The notes: a model not told the origin generated them from the sequence alone. A stretch of 64,000 nt of DNA from Pogona vitticeps (GCF_051106095.1 NC_135795.1:4890501-4954500), one strand, 5' to 3'. Positions 11,381 to 24,500 are shown, counted from the first letter of the stretch. Made by a program: numbers and translations.

Positions 11381-13102
11381 AATCGATCACAGTACTTTGG
11401 ACCAGGTCTTTTGATTATCTCTGCTGGCCGGTTTTACAGTATTGAATTAGGATTCCTGGTAATTTACACATACTGTACATCTGAACGTATTTCCCACTAG
11501 TAGTTTATGGGTTGTGGTAGTTAATTAATGCGATTTCTCAGTCACCATTGTGTGTCTGACTATGATTGGCAGAGTTTAGTTAAAAACCTCGACTCCCCTT
11601 TCTGAATTCTTTATTCGCTGCTGCTGCTGCTCACAACCAAGCTGAGATGAGATATAATTTTAAGAGAAGTCTTAACAGCTTGTAGTTTTGATAGTTAAGG
11701 TTCACCAGCAAGGCACGACAAGGGCTCCAGCAGACTGTTATTTATTTATTTATTATTCATTTATCTGTTACTTTTCTATCCCACCTTTTCTTCGGTGATT
11801 AAAAAAAAAATTTGACGTCACCCCCATGTATTATACTTAAAACAAACCAGTGAGGTAGGCCAGAATGAAAAAGTGTGACTGGACCAAAGTCATCGGGTCA
11901 AATACCACAGCCAAGTGGGAATCTGAATCCACTTCTCTCAGTTCTAGTTCAACCGTCTCTGATTCTGAAGAAGCCAAAAGCAGGGGTATTGAAAGATTAC
12001 TAGAATGACAAAGGAGCCCTTGGCTGGCAGATTCTGGGAGATGTTTGTTTGTTTGTAAGGAAAGCTCCCAGCTTCTAACCACAAGTATAAAAACAAAACA
12101 AAACAAGTATCCTGCAGAAGGCAGCGTCTCTTTGCAGGCAAGGATGAAGCGAAACAGGACTACTTTATCCGTAGCAAACTGTTTGCATGCTCAGATGATG
12201 ATAGCTTCACTGCCTGCATAATGAAGCATTCACAAGAACTAGCAGCAGATGTTTCTCTATAGGTGAGGCAGCCGCTGGGGCTTCCCATCAAGGGGGAAAA
12301 AAAAGGTCTCCGTTGTCCCAGCATTCCATTCTCGGAGCCCTGCAGATGTGATCTCACTTAGAGGGGGAGAAGAGGAGGAGAATGAAGATGGCTCAGGCTT
12401 GAGGCCAGCCTCCTGCAAGCATTTGACACCGGAGGTGTGAATGAGAAGGTCCAGAAAGATCTCAATGCCACGCTCAGGACACGTGCTGGAAAATCAGCCC
12501 AGCCGTGGCTCGTGGCTTTCTAACAAACAGACTAGAATTATCTATAGCGCAGCATTTCCCAACCTGATGCCCTCAAGAGGTGTGGGAGAATTATTCCCAG
12601 TCAGGATTGGATTTACATACAAGCTAAGCTATAGCTTAGAGTCTCATTACAGAAATGGTCTGCCTTTAAAATATTGCATGATTCTTTTAGACCAATGCAC
12701 TTCTTTTTTAAATCACTAAATGTGGATTGAGGCCCTCTCTGCAATAATTCCTGTATTGTTCCTTAGATTTTTGCTTTGCTTTGCAAATTTCATCCTAGAC
12801 TCAGCAGGCCTTGCAGTTGCACTGAGGTGTGACATTTCCTGCCTCATCTTAACAAGGTTCAGAAGCCTGACAGCTAATTACAAACACCTAAGTGTCAACA
12901 GCTTTAAGCAGTTGTTGCCCTGTGGGGAGACAAACCAAGCCTGCTGGACCTTTCAGAAGTTTTAAAGGCAATCTCAAGTCACAAGTCAGCACTGCAGGTT
13001 GGCTGTAAAGCATCAAGGTTGGACTTCACTCTCAGATGGCTGCTCCTCCCAAAGTTTGCAAAATTTTACTTTTTTTTAATTCTCCCAGAATAGTCACTGG
13101 CT
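11381..13102. other. Intergenic, nothing recognised
   Basis: Contains a short TTTATTTATT tract (11740-11760) and otherwise unique DNA with no recognised exon. Confidence 0.4.
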
Positions 13103-13112
13103 ATACTGCCTG

Positions 13113-13470
13113 TGGTGCTGGAGGAGACTCTTGAGAGTCCCCTGGACTGCAAAGAGAACAAACCTATTCATTTTGAAGGAAATCAACTCTGAGTGTTCAC
13201 TGGAAGGACAGATCCTGAAGCTGAGGCTCCAGTACTTTGGGCATCTCATGAGGAGAGAAGACTCCCTGGAAAAGATCCTGATATTGGGAAAGTGCGAAGG
13301 CAAGAGGAGAAGGGGACGGCAGAAGACGAGACGTTTGGACAGTGTCATCGAAGCCACCAATATGAATTTGACCCAACTCTGGAAGGCAGTGGAAGATAGG
13401 AGGGCCTGGCGTGCTCTGGTCCATGGGTTCATGAAGAGTCGGACACAACTTAACGACTAAACAACAACAA
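13113..13470 (+). mobile_element. BovB (RTE) LINE, 5'-truncated 3' end
   Basis: The open frame encodes the BovB ORF2 C-terminus: YFGHLMRREDSLEK, KCEGKRRRGRQKTRRLDSV, WKAVEDRRAWRALVHG, SRTQLND, then a (CAA)n tail. ATACTGCCTG is duplicated exactly at 13103-13112 and 13471-13480, so this is a genuine target-primed insertion and not very old. It lacks the endonuclease and most of the reverse transcriptase. Confidence 0.92.
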
Positions 13471-13480
13471 ATACTGCCTG

Positions 13481-16400
13481 CAAGAATTATAAGATCTACA
13501 GTTCAAAAAAGTATCTTGTCCAAGTGCTGGCTCTTCCTTCCTTGATAGTGCAACACTTCATTAATTCACTGATTAGAGAAACTGATTAGAACATTTTGAT
13601 TGTCTGTACTCACTTGACAAAGCTTGAAAAGGTGAAGCAATGTTCATCAAGAAGTTTGCAGATTTCTCATTTTTAACTATTTCAACACATGTATTAGAGA
13701 ACTAACCATAGCTTGGTGGTAGACTATCAACATGGTGAGTGCAAAAGCTGGGGTTCAGTTCTTGCAACAACCAAATAAAAGGGTCTGGAAACAGGGTTTT
13801 AAAGAAACCTCACTTTTAAAAAATGGTAAAAAAAAAATGCATGCTTAGCTGCACGTCATGAAGGCAGCCATAAATTGATTCCAAGTATGCTAAACCCAAT
13901 GCAGAACCAAGAGTATTATGACATGTAGCTGAGCCCTTCCTTCCTGCAGCCAAGGAAACAATGCCCCCACCTGCTTTTTTCACAAGTGGATGCGGAATGG
14001 ATTGGCATTTCAATCTCATGTCTACATTGGTGACCTAGGGTTGTATCCTGCACAGTCCTTGCCTGTGGCACTACATAGGCTTAGGGGGCGCAGGGAAAAG
14101 CTATACCCTGATTCCCCAACATTTTACCACATTTCTAGACTCTCACAGTCTGTGTAACTGCTAAACTCATGCTGCATGGGGCGGGGGGGAGTTCAGGGAA
14201 TTATTTTAAAAGAGAAATGTTTCCAAGCTCTGGATTACACTGTGTGGTTACCTAAGGGACTCCAAAGCCTCACTGAAATCTGTGTCACTGAGCCTTAGCA
14301 GTCCCAGATGTCTGAAGAGTTTAGGGTGAAAATCTCAAGATCAGGGAGGGCTCATGTGATGTCACAGAGGGAGCTCTTTCTCATGCCACAAATACCAATT
14401 TTGGAAGGGAAGCAAAACCCAGCACATAAGCAAGCAAGTGAGCCCTGGGGTCAGCTGGGAACAGGTAGAGAAAGGCAACCAGGCTTCAAAAGCAGCGCAC
14501 AAACAAAAAAACAAACTTTCTCTTCTTGCACTCCTCAGATTGAGCTTTATCTCCTTGGAACCTGGAGAACGCAAGCACTTCTCTGAGGAATTAGCTCAAT
14601 CCGTGAAACCTGACCAAAAAAAAGCTATCCAGCCCCTTGCGATGCTACTTCAAAGACCATCCCATGGAGCAACCCTCTGCTCCTATTTCAGATGACCAGA
14701 TTTATGAGCACCGGAGGGACAATGCGCAGCCAGGGCAGTTTCTCTTTCTTGGCCTTTAATCTCCAGCTCCCTGCTTGAAATCTCATCTCTTTCTACAAAC
14801 ACGCTGCCTCATTACAATTCTGGCGGGAGCTGTGATGGATAGAGGGAAGGACAATCAGGTCTCCATACTTTGAGGCTCTAACCTCCCCCCCATCTCCTTC
14901 TCCCCACATCCATCCATCCCCCCATTCCTTTCACTTCCCTCCCCCAATTTATGTTAATGAACTTTGGCTGATTTCCTGCTCACACAAACCATTTTGAATC
15001 CTTTCCCTCGGAAAGCATCCGAAGCACACACAAATATCTTACACTGTTTGGTGCAGCACATGCGGTAGGCATGGGGGGGGGAGAATAAGTGCGCCCCTTG
15101 TTCTACTGTGCAAAGACAACCCCCCTTCCCCCCTGAGCATCCTGCTGACCTACAGACCACCCTGAACCTTCAACAGCTCCGTCCGCCCCAAGACTGTGGA
15201 GTGGAAGTTTTCCTCTGTCTGTCTTTCTCTGGCAGGAAAACAGATTGCTAATCAAAAATTAACCCCCGTGCCAGAAGAAATTAAGTAATTAAAGGAGGGA
15301 GGTTATCAAGAATAGCAAATTGCTCCTGCCTTTTTAAAATGGCAAAGCAAAATGAAAAACAAAATGCTTTACAGGGTCCTCATCCCCACTGAACCGGGGT
15401 GCTTTACCCTAATCTTGCTGCTACACAAATTCTGAGATCTTTCAACAAGTTCTTGGATGAAATTCCTACTTGATATAACTTAGAATCAAAAGTCCTGCTT
15501 CAAATTTCCCGTTGACCTCTTTTGCTTGTATGTGTATTTATTTATGTAAACATTTCTACTCCAGGACTCATTGACTGATCCTAAGTCACCAGGAGCACTC
15601 TTGAGTATCTGGAAGGGTGTTTTCGTTTTCATCTGCTAATCAGGGAAGTTTTCCTTCCTCAGTCTGTCTGTTAATTTTACAGCATGCCACCAGACAGCAA
15701 AACTGCCTGAGTGGGTTACGATTTTTAAAATCACAACAAAAAATGTAAGACAGATTTTTAAAACACAGGATAGTAGGAATTTTTTTAAAAAAGTGCAACC
15801 TTTTCAGGAGCAAACACTGGTTTTAAAGTGTTTTTTTTTTTAACTTCAGAAAGTAATCTCCTCCCATCTTCTCTAATTTCTTTTAATGATATGAGAAAAT
15901 GAAAAGGATCCCTTCACATGCCTAAAGTGCCATAAAATAGGTCCCATGCAAAGTGTGGGCCCTCCCCAGCTTCGATGGCTCCGGTGAAAAAGCCTTGAGA
16001 CACATCGAGCAGTTGCCCATGTCATTCATATGGGGAGGGGGAGGAATCAGTGGGAAGCAAATTACTTGTCCTAAGAGTCACCCAATCCCTCTCAGGGGAC
16101 CGATTAGCAGCCATATCCAGTAAAAGATGCCTTTTAGCCTTTGCACAATTAACTGCACCACTCTTTTATGTAAATACTGTAACTGCATCCAATCTTCCCG
16201 ACTGTCGGTTCCAATAAAATAGGATGGCCGGCACCTCTCTCAAAGGGGCATTTCATGAAGTTCGGGGCCGCCACTGAGAAGGCCCTACGTATGTCTGACA
16301 CATGCCAGCCATATTCATTATAATGCTGAACTAACAAGCAGAGCCTCCAGAGATCGTAATGAAATATAAGCACATTGAATGGGGTATATAGGCAGTCCTT

Positions 16401-17076
16401 CCATGGTTTACCTTGTTTGCACCTGGATCCTTCAAACCCCAACCTATCTGATCTGCCAATTATTGAAAGATGAACTCATCTCTTCCAGCAAGACTGAAAA
16501 CAAAACTAGAACACTGTACAGTGCTCAGCCTGTAGATAACACCTAACACTGTTTACCTTCAGTTAGTCATACTTTGGAATATTTCATCATCTCTATTCAG
16601 TGACTGCCTTTTTGAGTATAGCCTATTTCAATTCCTATCAGAGAAACTGAAGGAAACAGACAGACCCCAGCCCGCTCACCCCAAAAAAGTCTGCTAAAGC
16701 CCAGGCTCCTAGGAGCATGCTAGGCATTTCCCCCCATTGGGAGAGCCATAGAGCTGCACAGGGTCCTGTTATAACCTTTTCATATTTCTGACTATAATAA
16801 GCTGCATCCTTTAGGGATCTAGAACAGTTTCTCTGAAGGGGTGTTTCTTGCTTTTAAAAGGCTCTGTCCATGTACAACAAGTATATCTTGTCTTACCTCC
16901 AGGGCCCTCAAGGCAAAATGGCTCTCCTCCTCCTACCTTGTGAAGTAGTTCAGACTCAGAGGCAGTGACTCGTTGCACTGAACCACAGAATAGCAAGTTT
17001 CATCGTTCAGTGCAGAATTTCTCATGGCCCAGACTTACACGCATGATCATCACCATGTGTGTATATATGTGCATGC
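13481..17076. other. Intergenic, nothing recognised in about 3.6 kb
   Basis: Apart from a faint tRNA-like piece near 13695-13760, no repeat family or exon was recognised. Around 15240-15400 and 16140-16440 the sequence is unique and could contain conserved non-coding DNA. Confidence 0.35.
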
Positions 17077-17088
17077 ACATACAGAACA

Positions 17089-17436
17089 GGGATGTGGTGG
17101 CGCTGTGGGCTAAACCACAGAAGCCTGTGCTGCAGGGTCAGAAGACCAAGCAGTCGTAAGATCGAATCCACGCAACGGAGTGAGCACCTGTCGCTTGTCC
17201 CAGCTCCCGCCAACCTAGCGGTTCGAAAGCATATAAATGCAAGTAGATAAATAGGGACCACCTCGGTGGGAAGGTAGCAGCGTTCCGTGTGTAAGTCGTA
17301 CTGGCCACGTGACCACGGAAGATTGTCTTCGGACAAAACGCTGGCTCTATGGCTTGGAAATGGGGATGAGCACCGCCCCCTAGAGTTGAACACGACTGGA
17401 CAAAAATTGTCAAGGGGAACCTTTACCTTTACCTTT
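17089..17436 (+). mobile_element. Sauria SINE, full length, with 12-bp target-site duplication
   Basis: It begins GGGATGTGGTGGCGCTGTGG, contains GATCGAATCC (box B), and ends GGGGAACCTTTACC repeats. ACATACAGAACA flanks it exactly at 17077-17088 and 17437-17448. Confidence 0.92.
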
Positions 17437-17448
17437 ACATACAGAACA

Positions 17449-18060
17449 AATCCTCTCTGATACACTGAAAAACGAAGACATCATCACACATCATCACACA
17501 GGGGATAATAGACTTAGGGACTTTGGTGCTGCCACCAGATGCAGTAATAGCTGCTAGTTTCAAAAGGAGTTCTATACCCTTACAGAGAAGGGTAACCAGA
17601 ACAAGCTTTGAGAACAGTGACGGGCAAAATAAAGCCTTCCAGATATTGGAAGTGTCCTGTCCGACATTCCTTATTATGGGCTGTGCTGGCATGGTCTAGT
17701 GATTTTCGCAACAGGCACACTTTGGCCAACTCTGCTTTAGAGTAAAATCTCTCTCTTTTATTTGACATGTGTAAACCACCACTATCCCTTAAGAAGTTTT
17801 TTTTTTAATTTCTAAGTACTGCATCTTAATAAACAAATAATTTAAAAAACAAATGTACTTAGCATAAAGACCCATCTTTCTTCTGGTACATCCACCCACT
17901 TTTTCCATTCATGCAGGCCACATTGATTTCCCAGGGAGTCTAGGTAGATAAGAAGCCTCTTCCAGTAGCCTTCTTCAAATTCCATCTTCCTGATTTGTGG
18001 AAAGATACCAAAGATCTACCCTCTGTTCACCTGTTGGGCATGCTGTGCTCCAGCGGACAT
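17449..18060. other. Intergenic, nothing recognised
   Basis: Unique AT-rich DNA. Confidence 0.4.
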
Positions 18061-18212
18061 TGGCGTGCCATGGTTGGGGTGGTCTAGGATTCAGAAGACC
18101 TGAGTTCAAAACTGCAGCCAGCACTGAATGAGCTTGTGCTTTTCATAGTTTCTTAAACTGCTGTACCTTTTAGGGTTGTTGGCAGCATGAAAGGGAGAGT
18201 TAGGTTAAGAGG
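18061..18212 (+). mobile_element. tRNA-derived SINE remnant (GTGGTTAGAGT type)
   Basis: TGCCATGGTTGGGGTGGTCT, then GAAGACCTGAGTTCAAAACT, resembles box A and box B of the squamate tRNA SINE also seen at 45356, 49417, 54095 and 56527. The tail with TTTTAGGGTTGTTG fits the family end. Confidence 0.5.
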
Positions 18213-18214
18213 TA

Positions 18215-18625
18215 CAGTGGAACCTCTACTTAAGAACTTAATCCGTTTTGGAATGGTGTTCTTAAGTTGAAACGTTCTTAAGCTGAAGCAAAATTTCCCA
18301 TAGGAATGGACTGAAAACCAATTAATCCGTTCTGGCTGTTTTTTTGTTATGTAGAGGTGCGTTCGTACATTGAAGCATTAGTTCCCATAGGAACTAATGC
18401 AAAGCTGGTTAATACGTACTCTACCACTAGGGGGAGAATTTTTTTAACCTAAAATGAGGTTAACCTCATCTTAACCTAAGGTTAAAAACAGAGCAGGAAC
18501 GTTTTTTTTCTCCCTGTTCTTATCTTGGATTTCTGTTCTCAAGTAGAAGCCAAATTTAGCAAATGGAGCTGTTCTTAAATTGGTTTGTTCTTAAGTAGGG
18601 ACGTTCTTAAGTAGAGACCCCACTG
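18215..18625. mobile_element. Tigger-like MITE, CAGTGG...TACTTAAGAAC family (411 bp)
   Basis: The ends are CAGTGGAACCTCTACTTAAG and (reverse complement) CAGTGGGGTCTCTACTTAAG, flanked by TA at 18213-18214 and 18626-18627. There is no transposase frame. The terminal CAGTGG plus TA duplication fits pogo/Tigger. Confidence 0.8.
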
Positions 18626-18627
18626 TA

Positions 18628-19884
18628 CACCGGTTTGGGTTCTTTGAAAGAAAGATGGCAATGCATAATATCTCAGAGTGGATGAGGAGGCTCTGCGTCA
18701 CCTCTCAGCCCCTGCCCTTCCATAAGGTTAAAAACTGAAATTATTCCTTCTGAAAAGTTGTCATTTACAGAGGATGATGGCTGATCTAGGGGAGTGCTCA
18801 CAGGTCAAGTCATAGATAGAAATATAAGAGGAAGGTCTTTCTTCCTGAAGAGTGAGTATCTGCAAACCAATGTGGCCACATTAGTTTTGTTTTTCTGGAC
18901 TGGATTCATTTTCGGTGTATTCCCATAGATTGACTTCTTTCCGAGTTTCCTTTCATGGCTTGAAACCACCTATCCCCCCCCTCCCCTCCAGCAAGCCAGC
19001 AAGCCCCCCCTCCCACCTCTTTTCCCTATGAAAATTTACAGCCTCTCGTTTTCATGCCACCACCAACCAACCAACCAACCAACCCCCCCATCCCCGCTTT
19101 TTGTTCTCCAGCCAGTATCACTGCACTGCCTTTGTGCCATGTTTATTTCAAACATTTTGGCGGGCCGTCACTCCAGCAGTGGAAACGTAATTAATTGCAG
19201 GGTTTGTTAAACCCAGGACAATAGTGTCTGAGACAGGAGGAGGGGGGGGCCAGTGAAATAAATAAGGAAGGTCTGTGGTCTGTTGGTATGGCATTGCTGA
19301 CCCATGGCATAACAATAAGAGCAGCGGCTGAGAGGGACAAGACAGTCTTGTGGGTTGTTTCCTTTTTACTGCACGTTGGCAATGATTTGCAAGTGGGCTG
19401 GGACCCAGTTACCTCGTTGCAGGCCTTTCGAAAGTCTGGATAAGAATTCCTTCCTGTCTAATCCAACTCAAGACTCCAGTTCAAAGAACACTCTCGTCAC
19501 ATCATAAGCTCCTAATCAAGGTTGCTGGGTTGTTGTTATTATTTTTTCCTGCTTAGAATCAAAGCAACACAAACACTTTCGGTTCCATAGCAAAGGCTGT
19601 AGACATCAGGAAGGCCATAGAAAGACCTCTCTGATCCAGAGATCAGAGCAGCAGTCCTTGGGCTGTTATTTATGAAGCCACTGTCCGAACCCATCTCTCA
19701 AAAGTAAGAATTGGGTTAGGGTCTCCTTCTTGGTGTTTTGATTCAGGCATCAAAATGCCCTGGGCTGCTCGTGTTACAGATCTGTACTTGGACAGTTTGT
19801 TTATATGGAATGTCAATGTATGGGATGAATGATCTTGAGAAAGGACTCCTTTCTTGAGAAAGGAGACAACAAATCACATTGTTC
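18628..19884. other. Intergenic, nothing recognised
   Basis: A CCAACCAACC tract lies at 19066-19084, with C-rich runs 18970-19010. No exon was recognised. Confidence 0.4.
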
Positions 19885-19945
19885 TCAAAGTTTCTCTTGA
19901 ATGACACAGGGTCCCTTCCAGCTCTGCAATTCTAAGATTATAATA
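19885..19945 (+). mobile_element. CR1-type tail remnant
   Basis: GGGTCCCTTCCAGCTCTGCA, then ATTCTAAGATTATAAT, is the CR1 3' end with its AT-rich tail, immediately upstream of a tRNA/CR1 SINE. Confidence 0.5.
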
Positions 19946-19950
19946 GAGGT

Positions 19951-20115
19951 ACGGAGCTGCTGGATAGCTCAGTAGTTTAGGCATCTGGCTGCGGAGCCAG
20001 AGAGTGGGAGTTTGATTCCCGCCCAAGGTGCCTCCTTAACAAAGCGCTGGAACCTATGATTCAGCCCTACCGTTCTAAGATGATGATGATGACAATGATG
20101 ATGACCCAATGATGA
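19951..20115 (+). mobile_element. tRNA-derived SINE with CR1-like tail and GATGAT array
   Basis: CTGCTGGATAGCTCAGTAGT and a box B-like GGGAGTTTGATTCCC are followed by the CCTTCTAAGATGATGATGAT tail. Confidence 0.7.
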
Positions 20116-20243
20116 TCCTTCTGTTCTATACGTCAGTTTTGAAATGGAAGTTAATCCAACCTTCTTTACAAAGGAGGAATTGACGGATGGGCTGTATGGA
20201 AGGGAAAACCGAACACGTGCAATTATCATCATTCTCACTTAGA

Positions 20244-20335
20244 GCAGCCATTCTCAGTGCGGGGCATATGACCACCACTCCCCGAGGGCCCCCCGGCACC
20301 ACTGAAGGGGGCCACAGATTGGAAACCATTCTTTG
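20244..20335. mobile_element. hAT-like MITE remnant
   Basis: AGCAGCCATTCTCAGTG at the left and ATTGGAAACCATTCTTTG at the right recall the CAGTGGTTCTCAA hAT ends. Heavily decayed. Confidence 0.3.
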
Positions 20336-20489
20336 CACACCATCTTAAGCAATAATGAATACAATCCTGATTCAGCCTACTATATTTCTTTCATATTGTG
20401 TTTAGGCTGTGGCAAAAAAAGGTGAGGATGGCTGACCTAGAAATTTGTGAGCAATAACGAAATATGCAAAGCAAGAATTGTGCGTAAAA

Positions 20490-20490
<1 letters not shown>

Positions 20491-20521
<31 letters not shown>

Positions 20522-20524
20522 ACA
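20491..20524. repeat. (CT)n(GT)n microsatellite
   Basis: About nine CT units run directly into about six GT units. Confidence 0.95.
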
Positions 20525-20759
20525 CTGGGAGACAAGTCTGTTTGAGAAGTTCCTAACTGTCCACCCATCCTGAATGTGATAAATTGCAAGGAATACTTTT
20601 CAGCAGCAACAACAAAGAAGTTGTAGAACTTTCAAAATGCTGCTTTAAAAATGCTCCTCATTTCTCAATGAGGTTAGACCTCTGCTATTTAAATAGCAAT
20701 TAAAGAAGGGCCTGAAACTCTGAGAGCCATTGCAAAAGCCACCTCCACCACCACCACCC

Positions 20760-21439
20760 GGATCCCTCGCGATCTGGACCAGCATAATTTCTCAGAGGAT
20801 TTAAAATCCTCCCCCAACCCGCTTTAAAAAAAACCCGCATTGTTCTGAAAGAAAAAAGCAAAGATTCACGCCCTCCATTGAGGTTTTTTTTTTTTAATCT
20901 CTCTTCTGATTGGCCCAAAGTTTCCCAGACGGGCTTTGATTGGTAAAGCAAGAGCATCCCCTTTGCGGGACCGCGCGCGCCCCCCCCCCTCCCGGTCCCC
21001 GCACACACGCGCTTTTCTTCTCCCTTTCCATCCACCCGGGTCGGAGCGGAGGCGAGAGAGAGAGCGCTTGCAGCCGCCGGTCCGGGAGTTTCAAAGCAAG
21101 GTTCCGGCTCTCTTCCGCTCCTCGACCTTCTCCTGAATTGCAAAATGCTAACGGAACCCAACAGCGGGGAGAAAATGCGCTCTTTGGCAACCTGAAAAAA
21201 AAAGCAAGGAAGAATTAAAAGAAAAGGGTTGGAGGAGGAGAAAGCGAAGGAAAGTTGGAAAAGAGTCAGAAAAAAACCAGCTTGCGCAGGGAAAGAGATG
21301 GATGATGGAGAGCAACCGGCGCGATTAATTCTCCTGGCACATTTAAAAAGGATGGTGGTGATCCGGGGTCTCGTCCCTTGCATTTGATTCGCCCCCCCCA
21401 TCCCTCCTCTCCTGCTTTGCCAAGAGACGAGATCTTAAG
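20760..21439 (+). promoter_or_regulatory. METRN: METRN promoter and 5'UTR region, CpG-rich, TATA-less
   Basis: CpG density rises sharply here compared with the AT-rich flanks, peaking about 20960-21140 with runs of CGCG and CCGG. No TATA box is visible. Two inverted CCAAT boxes lie at 20908 and 20938, so a start site near 20970-21100 is plausible; this is inference. The 5'UTR would then be about 340-470 nt, with several upstream ATGs (for example 21144, 21174 and 21299) that may give short upstream ORFs. Homopurine/homopyrimidine stretches flank the core. Confidence 0.6.
20908..20943 (+). promoter_or_regulatory. Pair of inverted CCAAT (NF-Y) boxes, 30 bp apart
   Basis: GATTGG occurs at 20908-20913 and again at 20938-20943, in the same orientation with a 30-bp period (about three helical turns). 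This spacing is typical of NF-Y tandem sites in TATA-less promoters. They sit just upstream of the CpG-richest part of the METRN promoter region. Confidence 0.45.
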
Positions 21440-21528
21440 ATGCGTTGCCTGCAGAAGCTTCTTTGCCTCCTCCTTCTGGATTCAGCCCTTAGCAATTACT
21501 CGGAGGACCAATGCAGCTGGAGGGGGAG
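21440..21528 (+). CDS. METRN: METRN coding exon 1 (start codon, signal peptide)
   Basis: ATG at 21440 has A at -3 and is followed by a hydrophobic leader (residues 1-18), then NYSEDQCSWRG. The exon ends AG|GTAGGT at 21528/21529, leaving two bases (AG) of a serine codon. The serine completes from exon 2 and restores the RGSGL block of the family. This start was chosen because it opens directly on a signal peptide of ordinary length. In-frame extension upstream adds no recognisable sequence. Confidence 0.93.
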
Positions 21529-24500
21529 GTAGGTATCTGGGCTTTTCCAGATCCTTGGCGTGGAAATCTGTAGTGAGGAGGGATGCTGGTTTTGACCTCG
21601 GCTCACTGTGCAGAGAATTTTTTTTTCTTGATCTTTCCCTGTTTTGTTCTCAAAAAGATAAGCAGCAAAAACAGCTGCTTCCATGCTAGAGATAGAAAAA
21701 GAGAATAGGGCCAGATTCCATTCATGATTATGCTGGTGGAAGTGCAAGCCATAATAAATCCACCTAATCTGGCCTTTAGCATGGAAGGGCATGTCCTGAA
21801 AATAAGGTTCCCTTCTCCATATCTGGTAGATAACATGCTTTTCAGGGAATTACAGTGAGATTCGAAGGTTTGTTTTGTTTTCTTAGTAAGTGGTGGTTAT
21901 TCTTCAGAGAGCTTCACAAGACACGTGCTGGAATCTCTTCTTGAAAATTTGCTGTTGAAAAACTGCATCTCTGGAAAGATGACCGGGTTGTTTTTCCTAT
22001 AGTTTAACTATTCCCTGGGCTCAGTAAATGTTGATTGTCTGAAACCATCTTATCCAACATTAGAAATTTACAGGGAGCCAGAAAAAAATGCTGGTCATTA
22101 GATCATGCATTATCATGGGAAACCCCATTTATTTACAACCATATTATCCTGGTCTTCTTCCCAAAGATTACAGGATGATGCTTTCCCCCTACTCTATTAT
22201 TTTATTGTTGCAACAACCTGGTGAGGTAGGCTGGGCAGAGAATGTTCACTCCAACATGATCCCTTAAACTTTGTGGCTTTTGAAATCCGGAGTTCAGAAA
22301 TCTACTGTAGTCGCTACAGGTCACAATGGTTATTCACTTCACTGTGAAGAATGTCAGCCTACTGTTCCTTTCTCCTTTGCCAAGTCAACCTTCCCCCCCT
22401 TTTTAAACAAAATGTTACTAATTTGATAATAATCATGGCTAATTGGTTGCTCAAGTTTACAGACAACTTAAACAATAGCTCTGGAACAATAGTCCACTCT
22501 TTTTTGTTTTTAGAATATGAATGGATACTAGATGGCTGGATAGCTCCGCAGTTTAGGATTCTGGCTGCAGAGCCAGAAGTTGGGGGTTTGATTCCCTCAC
22601 TGGGCTTCCTGGGAGAAGAGCCAGCCTGGGTGGCCTTGGGCCAGCTGCACAATCCCAGGACGCGCCCAGAAGTAAGAAATCAAATACCACTTTTGAGTTT
22701 TCTATGCCTGGAAAACCCTGAAAAGGTTTGTTGTAAGTCAGAATTGATTTGCTGGCACATTTATTTGATTTGATTTGATTTGATTTGTATCCCGCCCATC
22801 TGGTCTATGCGACCACTCTGAGCGGCTATGATGATGATGATGATGATGATGATGTGTATGTTGTAGCAGGCATCACTGGAGAACATCTGCCACATTAGAA
22901 GAGAGATTTTCTCCCAAGCGAGGGAAAGGCTTCTTGCAAAATAGCATTTGCCATGTGTTGCATGTGTTTTATTTAAGTTGGAAATAATGAAAAACAGATG
23001 TTAAAGCATTACATACATGTGTTGCCAACAGATTAACTTGGGAATTTCATTTTGACCTGTCAAAAGTTTTTTTAATCAGCTTGCCTATCTGGTTTGTAGC
23101 TCTGCTCATTTCGTATGCAACAGCACTAAGCAACCAATCTGTCATTCAGAGACCACATAAGTGGGATATGCCGCAAAATGTAGTTTTAGAGTATAACTCG
23201 TTCTGGGTGTTTTGTCAGTCATCCAAGTTTTCTTTCCTGTCCCGCTGATACTGTGTCAGTACTCTTCTGCTGTTGTTGAGCAGACAGCTGCAGCTGTTTT
23301 GTGGGCTCTGCTTCCCCAAGATTTTGAATTCTCTCCCCCCCCCCCCCCGCTTTAAGCTTGATAATGACTTCCCTTTGTGCATGGATGGTGCTGTTTTGGT
23401 CTCCTAAGCAATGACTCTAACCTCTGAATCTTGGGAATGAGGCCACCAGGAGTCTCTGCTGGGAAGACTCTTTTAGTTGGAGAAGTATGGTGGCTTATAA
23501 CCGTAGTCATGCAGTTGGTTTCAAGACAGGTACTGACCACAATCCAGTGTGTGCCTGGAATGAAATGTGCATCGTAAGAAAAGTGCAGATTTTGCCAGCT
23601 TTGTCTTTTAAAGCAGTGGTTCCCAGCCTTGGGTAAATCAGGGGTTTTTGGACTGCAACTCCCATAATCCCCAGCCAGCATAGCTGGCATTCAAGGCTTC
23701 TGGGAGCTGCAGTCCAAGAACACAAGGTTGAGAACCACCATTTCAGAGAATTAGATCAGAAGGAGAAAATCTGCCACGGCACAAGGAACGTTTTGCTTCT
23801 TCATCTTTCTCCTCCTCTTATGGTGATCATAGATTCTTCTGCCCCCCAAACATTAATGTGATCTATGAGGGGACTCCCACCCTAGGCTGCAGGTCTGTCC
23901 CGGGCTCCTCCAACCCGCACCATGATTTTCATCCTCATCATACCACAGGTCAGTTTAGGATGGGAGAGGGAACATCTTCATCCCCATCTGGCATACTAGG
24001 TGAGGAGGGTGAACATCCTCATGCAGAGCAGCAGAATAAAAAGAAAAACAATCCCACCCCTTAGGTTGTCATAGAAGGCAGCCCTATGTGACCCATGTTA
24101 CAAGGATGCGCAGACCCAAGCGATACTGAAAATGCAAGAATTTAACATTCATCCTTCAAGTTTTGGATAAAATTGCAACTTTGCCTTTGGAAAGCACTTA
24201 CAATGAGCCAAGATGGAGAAAGTTACAGTTTGGTCTCAGGCAGGTAGCCCAGCGCTTGGATTAAAATTCCCAGAATCCCAGAGCTAACACCCAGGAGTTG
24301 TAACAAGTAGAATTTATGGAAGCTGTAGTACTTTCCCCATCTTTGATAATTGAATTTTTGGATTAGGAATAGTAATATTTCCCTTCCAAACTGGAGAATT
24401 CAAGAATCACCTTCTCAGTAGCAAGCCATATTAGATTTTTAATGAGCCTTTGAAGCAGATTTATTCACCCACTCTTTGTTCCTTGCAGGGTTGGGTGAGT

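Noticed and set aside
19951-20030. tRNA genes, from repeated box A/box B matches (also at 22532, 35124, 56669 and others)
   Set aside because: The tRNA-like parts do not close an acceptor stem and continue into SINE bodies with L2- or CR1-like tails.
20700-21401. 233-codon minus-strand frame across the METRN promoter
   Set aside because: It follows from low stop density in GC-rich and homopurine DNA. The antisense CpG-rich promoter explains it and no family was recognised.
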